A stretch of DNA of 52,106 nucleotides, taken from assembly GCA_001797365.1 (NCBI GenBank), contig MGPH01000050.1:1-52106 (forward strand), read 5' to 3'. The position numbers and the translations under genes were made by a program. The notes under the pieces are model-generated. The model saw nothing but the letters and a program-made list of their open reading frames with translations, ran no database searches and was not told the origin of the DNA. Positions 40,486 to 49,010 of the stretch are shown piece by piece. The first letter of the stretch is position 1, and each line of letters starts with the position of its first letter. This stretch comes from Deltaproteobacteria bacterium GWA2_45_12 (GTDB taxonomy: Bacteria > UBA10199).

Positions 40486-40513
40486 GTAAGGGCAATTCAT
40501 GAATTGCCCTTAC
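40486..40513. repeat. 28-bp palindrome (GTAAGGGC family)
   Basis: GTAAGGGCAATTCA-TGAATTGCCCTTAC, perfect. Same family as 27193, 31760, 47868, 49810 and, diverged, 50236. It lies between the hexomutase and lolA. Confidence 0.9.
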
Positions 40514-40532
40514 ACAGACCGGACATAACACC

Positions 40533-41165
40533 ATGCCCTCATCAAAATATCTCATCCCTTTAATCCTCCTCCTCACCGCAGCCTCCCCTTCCCTTTCCCA
40601 AAATAAAATCGTGGAAGGGGTTCAGTCGGCTTATCAGAAATCCAGGACATGGCAGGCTCATTTCAAACAGAAAACCTATGTTGAACTCACCGGTCAGCAC
40701 ATTGAAAAAACAGGCCGGCTATGGTTTCAAAAACCGGGGCAAATGCGCATTGAATATGAGGGACCCCTTGCCAAAACCTATATCAGCAATGGGAAAAAAT
40801 TATGGGTGTTAGACGAAAACAAAAAAAACATGCAGAGCTTTGAAAAACTGGCGATCATGGTCGACAAACAGGCCCTGGTTTTTTTGCAAGGCTTTGGAAA
40901 TTTGTCGGAAGAATTTTTCATCGAAAAACTTGATTTCGCAAAAATTCAAGAGCTAAAATTGGAAACAAAAAAATTTGTTTTCCTGAATTTGAAGCCAAAA
41001 AAAAATTCCTCTGTCAAAAAGCTTATTTTGGGAATCAACCCCAAAACTTTTCTGGTGGAAAATTTGATTCTGTTTCATGTTTCAGGCAATTATACGATTT
41101 ATCAATTTGTCGACATTGGCTTGAATGAAAATTTAAACTCGAGCCTTTTTAAGGCTTCATCGTAA
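40533..41165 (+). CDS. lolA: Outer-membrane lipoprotein carrier LolA
   Basis: 210 aa. Signal peptide (~1-22). The LolA beta-barrel pattern follows: SRTWQAHFKQKTYVELTGQHIEKTGRLWFQKPGQMRIEYEGP, then ISNGKKLWVLDENKKNMQSFE. LolA carries lipoproteins from LolCDE across the periplasm to the outer membrane, in keeping with the several lipoproteins in this window. C-terminal VDIGLNENLNSSLFKA is also LolA-like. Confidence 0.87.
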   Translation: MPSSKYLIPLILLLTAASPSLSQNKIVEGVQSAYQKSRTWQAHFKQKTYVELTGQHIEKTGRLWFQKPGQMRIEYEGPLAKTYISNGKKLWVLDENKKNMQSFEKLAIMVDKQALVFLQGFGNLSEEFFIEKLDFAKIQELKLETKKFVFLNLKPKKNSSVKKLILGINPKTFLVENLILFHVSGNYTIYQFVDIGLNENLNSSLFKASS

Positions 41166-41289
41166 GGAATAAGAGAGAATTTTAATGAAAAAATCCTACC
41201 TCCCCTTTCTCCCCTCCTTATCAAGGAGGGGAGATTTTACTGCCTGTCCGCCTTTGGCGGATAGGGGGAATTACATGCTTTCCTTCTGT

Positions 41290-41335
41290 CCCCCTTAATC
41301 CCGCGAAGCGGGATCCCGTTTGCGGGATAAGGGGG
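41290..41335. repeat. Dispersed palindromic element (CCCTTAATCCCGC / GCGGGATAAGGG)
   Basis: Arms at 41290-41304 and 41322-41335 with CCCGCGAAGCGGGATCCCG between them. The same string recurs at about 42746-42787. It lies in the 204-base gap before yajQ, which also holds GTCCGCCTTTGGCGGA. Confidence 0.65.
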
Positions 41336-41369
41336 ACTACAGGGGGTAGAAAACCAAGGAGTCTATTTT

Positions 41370-41861
41370 ATGCCCAGCTTTGATACTGTTTCAGAAGTCA
41401 ATTTGCAGGAAGTTGACAATGCCGTTAATCAAACGGTCAAAGAAATTGTCACACGTTACGATTTTAAGGGGTCCAAAAGTACGATTGAATTTGATAAAGA
41501 AAAAAAAGTCGTCAAACTCTCCGGCGATGACGACTACAAACTAAAAGCCCTCACCGATATTTTTCAATCCAAACTGGTCAAACGCGGCATTGGACTTCAA
41601 TCCGTCCAGTTTGAGGCTCCCTTTGATGCCGCCGGAAATTTTAAAAAGCGGGAAGCTAAACTCGTCTTGGGCATTGAACAAGACAAGGCCAGGGAAATCA
41701 TCAAATCAATCAAAGACACAAAACTGAAAGTGCAGGCCCAAATCCAGGACCAAAAAGTGCGTATTTCCGGAAAAAAGAAGGATGACCTTCAGGAAGCCAT
41801 TGCCTTTTTGAAATCGAGGGATTTTGGCATCCCGCTTCAATTCAATAATTTTAGGGATTAA
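41370..41861 (+). CDS. yajQ: YajQ family nucleotide-binding protein (c-di-GMP effector family)
   Basis: 163 aa, exact family length. MPSFDTVSEVNLQEVDNAVNQ, ITRYDFKGSKS-like (VTRYDFKGSKSTIE) and the C-terminal KDDLQEAIAFLKSRDFGIPLQFNNFRD are nearly invariant in YajQ. The family binds c-di-GMP or nucleotides and RNA; its cellular role here is not known. GGAG lies upstream of the ATG. Confidence 0.94.
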   Translation: MPSFDTVSEVNLQEVDNAVNQTVKEIVTRYDFKGSKSTIEFDKEKKVVKLSGDDDYKLKALTDIFQSKLVKRGIGLQSVQFEAPFDAAGNFKKREAKLVLGIEQDKAREIIKSIKDTKLKVQAQIQDQKVRISGKKKDDLQEAIAFLKSRDFGIPLQFNNFRD

Positions 41862-41889
41862 AGAAAAAACGGGTACGGAAACAAATACG

Positions 41890-42025
41890 GGCTCAAATCC
41901 CCCCTACCCCCCTTTTTTCCCGCATACGGGATCCCGCTACGCGGTGACAAAGGGGGATGAAAGCCAGGGGATCCCTGTATTCTTTCCCCCTTTACAAAAG
42001 GGGGATTCAGGGGGATTTTCCCCCG
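41890..42025. repeat. Run of dispersed palindromes (CCCGCTACGCGG and CCCCCTTTACAAAAGGGGG types)
   Basis: The 288-base gap before the DcrB-like gene contains gggatcccgctacgcgg and ccccctttacaaaaggggg, both seen elsewhere in the window. No gene is visible in it. Confidence 0.55.
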
Positions 42026-42149
42026 TTCCCGTTCCCGTTCTCGTTTTCTTTTCCCACAAATTCCACTTTGCATTCATTCCTTCTTTCCCTACAATGACCC
42101 AATATCCCCGCTATCAGTGGTGGGGTGTCAAATTTAAGGAGTATTGCAT

Positions 42150-42632
42150 ATGTCGAAATTAAGTATGACCGATTTTGAAGTTGAAATACCCGCCAACTGG
42201 ACGGACCAGGGTATGGTTACTTTGACCATGCCATCCACCGATAAAAAAGTGCGTCCCAACATTATTCTTACCAAGGAAAGGCTGGCCCAACCCACTGACT
42301 TGAATGCTTATTTTGAAAAAATAAAAAAATCGGTGCAATCCCGTGGCATTGAGAGTTTCAAAATTTTGGAAGAAAAAGATGTATCGTTGGATGGAGTCCC
42401 CGCCAAAATGATGGTGTGCACCTGGGATCTTGCCGCCATGAAAAAAATGATGGGAAACCAGTCCGGTAATTTGGACCATATTCAAGCCGGACAAATGGTG
42501 CAGCAAATCCAGGTTTCGTGCATCCGCAATGATGCGGCCATCAATTTAACAGCCAGTTTCCCCGCGGACCAATTCCAACTCTACACCCGCCCTTTCCAAA
42601 ATTTCATCAAAGGGTTTAAATTTTTGGGATAA
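42150..42632 (+). CDS. DcrB/DUF1795-like protein
   Basis: 160 aa from the ATG at 42150, which has AAGGAG upstream; a TTG two codons earlier is less likely. The pattern FEVEIPANWTDQGMVTLTMPS ... PNIILTKERL ... FQNFIKGFKFLG resembles DcrB/DUF1795 proteins, beta-rich and often linked to secretion systems or phage adsorption. There is no signal peptide, so it is cytoplasmic as predicted here. Function unknown. Confidence 0.62.
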   Translation: MSKLSMTDFEVEIPANWTDQGMVTLTMPSTDKKVRPNIILTKERLAQPTDLNAYFEKIKKSVQSRGIESFKILEEKDVSLDGVPAKMMVCTWDLAAMKKMMGNQSGNLDHIQAGQMVQQIQVSCIRNDAAINLTASFPADQFQLYTRPFQNFIKGFKFLG

Positions 42633-42654
42633 ACCACTACCTCCCCTTAATCCC

Positions 42655-42790
42655 CTCTCCTTCGATCGCCGCGTAGCGGGATCCCGTGCGCGGGACAAGC
42701 TCAGGACGGCGCTTATAAAGGAGGGGAGAATTTGACAATCTCCTCCCCTTTGTCCCGCGAAGCGGGATCCCGTTTGCGGGATAAGGGGAG
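42655..42790. repeat. Partial composite palindromic elements before the fabH-like gene
   Basis: Holds TTCGATCGCCGCGTAGCGGG with GGGACAAGCTCAGG (like 27137), and GTCCCGCGAAGCGGGATCCCG (like 41296), flanked by repeated cctccccttt/aggggagg strings. No gene seen. Confidence 0.6.
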
Positions 42791-42828
42791 GATACAGGAG
42801 GGGTAGGATAATCAAAAAATAATTTTCT

Positions 42829-43827
42829 ATGCCCTCCCACGCCCTCATCACCGGAACAGGTTCTTACCTTCCCCCACGTGTTGTTTCCAACAAGGAACTG
42901 GAAAAAAAACTCGACACGACCGATGCCTGGATTCGTGAAAAAGTCGGCATTCAGGAAAGGCGATTTGTCGATGCCGGGGTCGGCACCTCCGACCTGGCTG
43001 TCAATGCTGCAAAAAAAGCCTTGGAGAAAGCCCAAAAGACAGCGGGGGACGTTGATTGCATTTTGGCCGCAACCTCCACCCCTGACTACAATGCCCCCGG
43101 CATTGGGGTACTCATCCAAACCAAGCTTGGATGCCACAAGATTCCGGCCTTTGATATTCACAATACATCTCCGGGATTTTTATTTGCCCTTGAACTGGGC
43201 AACAGCCTCATACAATCCGGAAAATATGAATGTGTTCTGATTGTGGCGAGTGAAGTGCATTCAACGGCCCTCGATTTTAGCCCCCAAGGCCGCATGATGA
43301 GTGTTATTTTTGGTGATGGTGCCGGCGCTGTTCTTTTAGAACGCACGGAAGGGGATCATGGAGTATTGGCTACAAAGCTCCATTCCGACGGACTCCATTT
43401 TAACAAACTTTGGTGTGAGGCTCCTGGGTCTCTTTTCCATCCTCGAATTACACAAGAAATGATCAAGTCAGGAAAAACCGCCCCCACCATGGATGGGCGT
43501 TTTGTTTTTGAAAAAGCCGTGCATAGCATGAGTCTGGTCTGTCAGGAAATTCTGGTGGCTCACAATTTATCTGTCAAAAATATTGATCACGTCGTTCCCC
43601 ATCAAGCCAATTTGCGCATCATCGAAGCCATCGCCGAAAACCTGAAAATTCCCATGAGCCAAGTGCACACCACCATCCAAAAATATGGCAACACCTCCTC
43701 TGCGGCCATTCCCATTACACTCGATGAAGCCATCAATGCCGGAAAAATAAAAAAAGGGGAACTCATTCTCACCACCAGCTTTGGGTCAGGCCTGTCGTGG
43801 GGAGCGGGATTGATAAGGTGGGGTTAG
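42829..43827 (+). CDS. FabH-like beta-ketoacyl-ACP synthase III with Ser in place of catalytic Cys
   Basis: 332 aa. GTGSYLPPRVVSN, TDAWIREKVGIQERR and ATSTPDYNAPG are KAS III features. The catalytic His (VPHQANLRIIEA) and Asn (YGNTSSAAIPI) are present. At the nucleophile position, where FabH has Cys in AAC(A/S)GF, this protein has HNTSPGF, placing Ser at 114 (codon TCT at 43168). A Ser nucleophile is known from DpsC, a FabH homologue of polyketide synthesis. The enzyme may use other acyl donors or have lost condensation. No other fatty-acid genes adjoin it, so it is not assigned as fabH. Confidence 0.82.
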   Translation: MPSHALITGTGSYLPPRVVSNKELEKKLDTTDAWIREKVGIQERRFVDAGVGTSDLAVNAAKKALEKAQKTAGDVDCILAATSTPDYNAPGIGVLIQTKLGCHKIPAFDIHNTSPGFLFALELGNSLIQSGKYECVLIVASEVHSTALDFSPQGRMMSVIFGDGAGAVLLERTEGDHGVLATKLHSDGLHFNKLWCEAPGSLFHPRITQEMIKSGKTAPTMDGRFVFEKAVHSMSLVCQEILVAHNLSVKNIDHVVPHQANLRIIEAIAENLKIPMSQVHTTIQKYGNTSSAAIPITLDEAINAGKIKKGELILTTSFGSGLSWGAGLIRWG

Positions 43828-43834
43828 AAATTTT

Positions 43835-44509
43835 CTAGGGTTTACGTGGAGGAGGGGGTCTTTTTCCCACGGGCACTCGCCCACGCGGGGGTTTGAAACC
43901 GTGGCGGAATGTCTGGGCCGTGGGGCCATTGGAGTCAACCACATCAATAATCTGGCCAGTCTGGGTTTCCCATTTACGAAGGGCTTTTTCTAAAAGAGGC
44001 TGGTTTACCGACCACAGCATTTCATCGGTGCCTTCAAGCAGGCTTTCATTAAACAAGGTGTAGCTGATACTGAAATTCTGAAACCCCGTTTCATCAGGCC
44101 CTCCCCAAACGATAAACGAACTCGGTTCCTGGATTTGAATGCGCACCAGATTATCCGGATTGTGATGGGTACGGATAAAACCAACCAGGTTCAAATTAAG
44201 CCGCAAGGTCCAGAGCGGTTCCTTCAAATTTTTCATCATCAACATCAATTCATCCAGAAAGGTTTGCTGTTCCAGGTTTTCTTTTTTGACATGCTTGGTG
44301 GCATTGTAGGTGATCAACTCGATATTGTCAGGAAGGATAAGACCAAAAAAGGCCCGCAAAAAATTAAACACCTGCTCAAAAAACCAGACATTGGTTTCTT
44401 CGGCGGAAACACGCGAAAAGTCACGGTTGGAATTAAAACCCCACGTACCCACCACATGCTTTTTGGCGGTCATTTCATCTAAATAATCATCAAGGCTGGT
44501 AAGGGCCAT
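43835..44509 (-). CDS. Conserved-looking protein of unknown function, coupled to the FTR1 gene
   Basis: 224 aa. No signal peptide. It starts 1 base after the stop of the cytochrome c-FTR1 permease gene, with GGGGG upstream of the ATG, so both are one operon. The body is mixed alpha/beta (FFEQVFNFLRAFFGLILPD, LWTLRLNLNLVGFIRTHHNPDN), and the last ~25 residues are Pro/Arg-rich (RGRVPVGKRPPPPRKP). I do not recognise a family. A link with iron import is suggested only by position. Confidence 0.6.
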   Translation of the reverse strand: MALTSLDDYLDEMTAKKHVVGTWGFNSNRDFSRVSAEETNVWFFEQVFNFLRAFFGLILPDNIELITYNATKHVKKENLEQQTFLDELMLMMKNLKEPLWTLRLNLNLVGFIRTHHNPDNLVRIQIQEPSSFIVWGGPDETGFQNFSISYTLFNESLLEGTDEMLWSVNQPLLEKALRKWETQTGQIIDVVDSNGPTAQTFRHGFKPPRGRVPVGKRPPPPRKP

Positions 44510-46768
44510 TTATTCCCCCGTACGGTGTTTAAGACAGGACATGTGAATCTTAAATTTTTGGACCTTTTCAAGCAATCGTTGTTTTTCGTCCTTGTCTTTT
44601 AATCCTTCGACATCACGATAAATCTCTTCAAACTGCAAGGGCAAATGGGCCTGCAATTCTTCCAGGCGCATGATGGCATGATGAATCCCCTCATCCAAAT
44701 CTTCCATATGCCCCACAACCTCGCGCATTTCTTCCTTTGAAATATCCCCGCGTCCCAGGCGTTTTTTAAGTTCGCCCAAATGCTCTTTTAAATGTTCTCC
44801 CAACTCATGCACATTTAAGAGTTCAACAGAGGTGTCCGCCATCTGTTGCTCAAGCTGTTTTTCTTCGCGGGGAACTTTGACCCATAATTGCCATAAAAGC
44901 CCCAAGCCAAAAATAACCACAAAGACAAATTGCACCCCCAGGCTTTCGGCGAAGGGATAAATCCCCAAAAAGGGAATAGTTAAAAAGGGAATGGGTGTTT
45001 GGGGCAAAAAATCAGCTTCCTGGAGGTTGTGAATGCCCTGTCCAAAAAAGACAACGGCCAGCAAGTAAAGCAGAACACCGCTCACCCCAAAAAATAGGTT
45101 CAGGGGAATTTTTTTGCCAAGCTTTAAGATCATCCAGGCAATAATGATTAATACGACAAATCCCAGAACAACCCCGGACACAAGCCACACCGGCTGATGG
45201 GTTCCTTGCACACTTAAGGCCTCATAAAAAAGGATGGATTCAAAAACCTCGCGATAAACCGCCATGAAAGCGACCAAAGAAATGGTAAAAGCCCCAAATG
45301 TCTTTCCACGAATTTTTCCCATGAGAAACTGCTTCCAACGTTCGGCATCTTTTTTGGCCAACAACCAAAAACTGACATACAAAAGAACCAGGGCCGCAAG
45401 CAAACTCACCCAACCTTCCAAACCCTCTCTGGCCGCACCACTCACCACTTTGCGCGCTACAAGCCAGGTCAAAAATCCGACGAACAAAGCCAAAACCCAA
45501 CTGGCATGCACCCATTTTTTGTACTCATCATTCTTTAACGCCTGAAGGACTGAAAAAATAATGGCGAGCAGCAAAATAGCTTCCATCCCTTCCCTGAAAA
45601 CAATCATGAACGAAGCCGTCATGGAAACCCAACGATTAACGACCCCTTCTTCCTGTAAAATATTTTTGGCTTCCGTTAAATTTTTTGTGAGGCTGGCCAC
45701 TACAATATCTGGAGTACTTCCCTCCCTGATTATTTTTCTTAAATGAAGAAAATCGCGTTCAATATGATTGACCAGATCGCCATGTCCGGACGATTTGAAA
45801 AATGCCTCTGTTTTTTCAAAACCATCTAAATAAGCACTCACGCACAAATTAAGGGCTTCTTCTTTTTTTCCTTCTTCCAGGGCTTTGACCGAATCCCGAA
45901 GCATCTTGAGAGTCTGTTCAATTTCTGCACCGGCTTTGTGCGAAGAAGCGGTTAAGGGGGCCTTTCCATTTAAATGCCGCACCTGGCTTAAAGCACTTAA
46001 GGCCACATCGTCTTTCAAACCTTTTTCAGACAACAAGGCCAACAACTCACCATCGGTTAAGGCCATGGTTTTTTCCCAGTCGATGATAGGAGCTCTTTCC
46101 GTAGTGGGAGCAGATAAATTATTTCTTAAAAGAAAAACATAGGAAGCCACGGCCCATCGATCTTCGGCTGAAAGCATGCCAAAAGAAGGCATGGGTGTTT
46201 TTTCGATGCCAAAGGTGACGGTATTAAAAACCCGAAAGGGAGAAAGTTTTTCCAAAACTTCATGATTGGCAAAAGCGGGTGGTTTGATGGGGAAATGCCC
46301 TGCAGCAGGCGTTTGCGAAAGACCATCGGCGCCGTGACATGTACTGCACGACTGCAAAAATAGAGCGCGTCCACGTTCTAAATCGGGTTTTTTCTGAGGC
46401 GCTACTGCTATCGAAAACTGACGGATTATTTCATTTTTCAAGGAAACCGCCCTGTTTTGGACCCCGGATACCGGGTCTTTTTGGAAAATGGCCTTTTGAA
46501 GGTCGCCTGCCTGTTTTAAAAGGGGAGAATCGGCCGTGGTTAGTTTTTGGATATAGCCAAAAATGATGCCGGCAAAATCCTGCATTTCCAGAAATTCATC
46601 TTCATTGATTATTTTTTTGCCTTCAGAAGCGACCGCCTTATCGTAATCACCGGCAATGTATTCGGCCAAGCCCACGGCACGCAGGACATCATCATTGGAG
46701 TGAGAGTAAGCTTGAGGGGATGAGACAAGAAAGATGGATAGAAAAACTAAAAAATTGAAAAACTTCAT
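44510..46768 (-). CDS. Cytochrome c-FTR1 fusion iron permease
   Basis: 752 aa. Signal peptide (~1-22), helical region, then a monohaem cytochrome c domain with CSTCHG at 141-145 and a Met in MPSFGM near 200. The FTR1 permease follows from about 390: FREGMEAILLLAIIF and YREVFESILFYEAL are the two RExxE iron motifs, within seven membrane segments. A long coiled-coil tail ends the protein. FTR1 imports iron coupled to oxidation; the fused cytochrome may oxidise Fe(II) in place of a copper oxidase. The Fur gene lies just upstream, which suggests iron control; no clear Fur box was found. Confidence 0.88.
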   Translation of the reverse strand: MKFFNFLVFLSIFLVSSPQAYSHSNDDVLRAVGLAEYIAGDYDKAVASEGKKIINEDEFLEMQDFAGIIFGYIQKLTTADSPLLKQAGDLQKAIFQKDPVSGVQNRAVSLKNEIIRQFSIAVAPQKKPDLERGRALFLQSCSTCHGADGLSQTPAAGHFPIKPPAFANHEVLEKLSPFRVFNTVTFGIEKTPMPSFGMLSAEDRWAVASYVFLLRNNLSAPTTERAPIIDWEKTMALTDGELLALLSEKGLKDDVALSALSQVRHLNGKAPLTASSHKAGAEIEQTLKMLRDSVKALEEGKKEEALNLCVSAYLDGFEKTEAFFKSSGHGDLVNHIERDFLHLRKIIREGSTPDIVVASLTKNLTEAKNILQEEGVVNRWVSMTASFMIVFREGMEAILLLAIIFSVLQALKNDEYKKWVHASWVLALFVGFLTWLVARKVVSGAAREGLEGWVSLLAALVLLYVSFWLLAKKDAERWKQFLMGKIRGKTFGAFTISLVAFMAVYREVFESILFYEALSVQGTHQPVWLVSGVVLGFVVLIIIAWMILKLGKKIPLNLFFGVSGVLLYLLAVVFFGQGIHNLQEADFLPQTPIPFLTIPFLGIYPFAESLGVQFVFVVIFGLGLLWQLWVKVPREEKQLEQQMADTSVELLNVHELGEHLKEHLGELKKRLGRGDISKEEMREVVGHMEDLDEGIHHAIMRLEELQAHLPLQFEEIYRDVEGLKDKDEKQRLLEKVQKFKIHMSCLKHRTGE

Positions 46769-46798
46769 TAGCAGTTTGTTGACAATCCCAATTCATGG

Positions 46799-46867
46799 TT
46801 CGACGGGGCTCACCATGTCCTATAATGGACACCCTGCCTGCCCGCCTCTGGAGGGAGCCCCGTCGAA
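46799..46867. repeat. Dispersed inverted-repeat element before the FTR1 gene
   Basis: Arms TTCGACGGGGCTC (46799-46811) and GAGCCCCGTCGAA (46855-46867) are perfect. The middle holds ccctgcctgcccgcctctgg, whose reverse complement resembles the flank at 31719. Outer GTTGACAA and TTGTCAAC also pair. Confidence 0.65.
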
Positions 46868-46895
46868 GGGTCAATTTTGATTTGTCAACACGCTA

Positions 46896-47333
46896 TTATT
46901 TACATTTATGGCATAACCCATACAATTCCATCTTATGGTTGGTAAGCTTGAAATTGTGTTTTTTGGCCACTGACTCCTGCAATTTTTCAATGGCATCGTT
47001 TTCAAATTCTATAATAACCCCACATTGGGTACATATGAGATGGTCATGATGATGGCTGGCGACTGACTCAAACAGTGACTGCCCCTTCCCAAAATGGCGT
47101 TGGGTGGCCAGGCCCGCTTCCACAAGAAGCATCAAGGTGCGATAAACGGTGGCATAGCTGATTGTGGAATCTTCCTTGCGTGATTTTTCCAAAATATCTT
47201 CAATGCGATAATGCCTGTGCGGGGGAGCAAAAAAAATATTGCAGATAACATCCCTTTGATGGGTTTTTTTTAGCCCCTTGGTGGAAAGGTATTGATTGAG
47301 TGTTTCAATGTATTGCTTCTTTTGCGAAGACAT
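46896..47333 (-). CDS. fur: Fur-family metal-responsive repressor
   Basis: 145 aa from the ATG at 47333; the longer frame to 47537 runs over the divergent ruvX start and was rejected. Winged helix: GLKKTHQRDVICNIFF, ISYATVYRTLMLLVEAGLA. Metal sites: HHHDHLIC, CTQCG and CHKC (structural zinc Cys pairs). Fur-type by overall pattern; Zur or PerR cannot be excluded from sequence alone. The adjacent cytochrome c-FTR1 permease supports iron sensing. Confidence 0.85.
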   Translation of the reverse strand: MSSQKKQYIETLNQYLSTKGLKKTHQRDVICNIFFAPPHRHYRIEDILEKSRKEDSTISYATVYRTLMLLVEAGLATQRHFGKGQSLFESVASHHHDHLICTQCGVIIEFENDAIEKLQESVAKKHNFKLTNHKMELYGLCHKCK

Positions 47334-47445
47334 GAAAACAAAGCTAGCAAACAGGCCTTTTAAATCAAGCAATTTTTGAAAGTCGTTTTCAATTTTGCCA
47401 GTCCGACATTGCAATAAACAAATCCTTTGGGCATACTCACTCCCT

Positions 47446-47865
47446 ATGAGAATTCTGGGCTTGGATGTCGGCACAAAAACGGTGGGCGTGGCTTTAAGCG
47501 ATCCCTTGCGGATGACAGCCCAACCGGTGGAAACCATCCGTTATCAAACCGTGTCGCAAGCCTGGAAACGCCTGGCTGAAATCATCAAAAGCCAGACCGT
47601 CAGGCAAATTGTGGTGGGGCTTCCCTTAAACATGAATGGATCAGAAGGCCCCCAGTCGGAAAAAGTGCGGAAATTCATGGACGACTTTTTAAAATGGGCC
47701 AAAAATATTAATGTCACGATCACTTTTTGGGACGAACGGCTGTCGACGGTGGGCGCCGAACGTGTGTTGCTCGAAGCCGATCTTTCCCGCGCAAAACGGG
47801 CCAAAGTCATCGATAAAATGGCCGCCGTGTTTATTTTGCAGGGGTATTTGGATTCACTTAGCTAG
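47446..47865 (+). CDS. ruvX: Putative pre-16S rRNA nuclease / Holliday junction resolvase YqgF (RuvX)
   Basis: 139 aa from the ATG at 47446; an earlier in-frame start overlaps the Fur promoter. RNase H-like fold: ILGLDVGTKTVGVALSDP, IVVGLPLNMNGSEGPQSEKV, WDERLSTVGAERVL with Asp and Glu catalytic residues, and DKMAAVFILQGYLDS. In bacteria YqgF processes the 16S rRNA 5' end. Divergent from fur and followed by mltG. Confidence 0.93.
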   Translation: MRILGLDVGTKTVGVALSDPLRMTAQPVETIRYQTVSQAWKRLAEIIKSQTVRQIVVGLPLNMNGSEGPQSEKVRKFMDDFLKWAKNINVTITFWDERLSTVGAERVLLEADLSRAKRAKVIDKMAAVFILQGYLDSLS

Positions 47866-47867
47866 TT

Positions 47868-47895
47868 GTAAGGGCAATTCATGAATTGCCCTTAC
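47868..47895. repeat. 28-bp palindrome (GTAAGGGC family) before mltG
   Basis: Perfect GTAAGGGCAATTCA-TGAATTGCCCTTAC. Its inner ATG would start the downstream frame as MNCPYKI, which is not a natural start. Confidence 0.9.
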
Positions 47896-47901
47896 AAAAT
47901 T

Positions 47902-48933
47902 ATGAAAAAATTCCTTTTCATTCTTTTTTTATTAGCCGCTGTTACCTTTGCAGGTTGGAAATGGACGCAATATTTTTTCGCCTACCAGAACCCTCAAACC
48001 ATTATCTTAGAAATTCCCCCAGGAGCCTCGCTTAAAACTATTAGCCGTCTTCTTTTTGAAAACAAGGTCATTCCTCATAAGCTTTCTTTTGAACTTTATG
48101 CCCGTCTCATAAAAAAAGCGAACAAACTTAAAGCCGGCGAATATGAACTGGAAGCCGGGCTCCGTCCCTTGCAAGTTTTGGACAAAATGGTGGCGGGTCA
48201 GGTGAGGCAATATGCCCTGACCATTCCCGAGGGTTTTAATCTGGATCAGATTGGAGACATTCTCATCACCAAGGGCCTTGCCACAAAACAGGAATGGTTT
48301 CTTCTTAAAAAAGAAACAAGCTTACTGCGCCCGTTGGGCGTAGAAGCCACAAGTTTAGAGGGCTATCTTTTTCCTGAAACCTACACTTACACCAAAACAT
48401 CCACGGCAAAAAACCTCATGGAAAACATGGTTCGTTTGTTTGCAAAAAAACTGATGGATGAAGAAAAAAACAAGGCCGCTTCGATGGGGTTAAATCTGCA
48501 TCAATGGGTGACACTGGCTTCCCTTATTGAAAAAGAGACGGGGCTTGGCTCTGAACGCCCTTTGATCGCCGGGGTTTTTTTAAACCGGCTTAAATTGGGC
48601 ATGCTCCTTCAAACAGACCCTTCTGTCATTTATGGCATTCCCCATTTTAACGGCAACCTCACCCTGGCCGACCTTGAACGTGACACCCCCTATAACACTT
48701 ACACCCGTCCCGGACTCCCCCCCGGTCCCATTTGTTCGCCCGGATGGGAATCCATGCAGGCAGTCCTCCACCCCGCCCAAACCCAGGCCCTTTATTTTGT
48801 GGGCAAAGGCGATGGCAGCCATTTTTTTTCCGAAAATTTGGACCAACATAATCAGGCAGTCAGGTATTACCAGTTACGTCAGGGAAGGGAGCCGATTCCC
48901 ACATTCCATCCCCCTTTAAAAAAGGGGGACTAA
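47902..48933 (+). CDS. mltG: Endolytic murein transglycosylase MltG
   Basis: 343 aa from the ATG at 47902 (MKKFLFILFLLAAV), a single N-terminal membrane anchor; the earlier ATG belongs to the palindrome. LysM-like region (~35-110: LKTISRLLFENKVIP), then the YceG catalytic domain with ASLIEKETGLGSERPLIAGVFLNRLKLGMLLQTDPSVIYG, holding the catalytic Glu, and the C-terminal NTYTRPGLPPGPICSPG. It cuts nascent glycan strands and sets their length. The last ~10 residues (HPPLKKGD) are encoded by a dispersed repeat. Confidence 0.93.
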   Translation: MKKFLFILFLLAAVTFAGWKWTQYFFAYQNPQTIILEIPPGASLKTISRLLFENKVIPHKLSFELYARLIKKANKLKAGEYELEAGLRPLQVLDKMVAGQVRQYALTIPEGFNLDQIGDILITKGLATKQEWFLLKKETSLLRPLGVEATSLEGYLFPETYTYTKTSTAKNLMENMVRLFAKKLMDEEKNKAASMGLNLHQWVTLASLIEKETGLGSERPLIAGVFLNRLKLGMLLQTDPSVIYGIPHFNGNLTLADLERDTPYNTYTRPGLPPGPICSPGWESMQAVLHPAQTQALYFVGKGDGSHFFSENLDQHNQAVRYYQLRQGREPIPTFHPPLKKGD

Positions 48934-49010
48934 GGGGGATTTTACCCGCACCCGTATCCCCCCCATTTCCCCATTGTCAGCCTTTTTTGGTTAGGCTATG
49001 CCTCATACCC

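Noticed and set aside
44510-46768. Loss of the second iron motif in the FTR1 domain
   Set aside because: The second motif is REVFE, which still fits RExxE, so no defect is implied.
47334-47537. Longer N-terminus for the Fur-like protein
   Set aside because: It would cross the divergent ruvX start, and the known Fur start pattern begins at the ATG at 47333.
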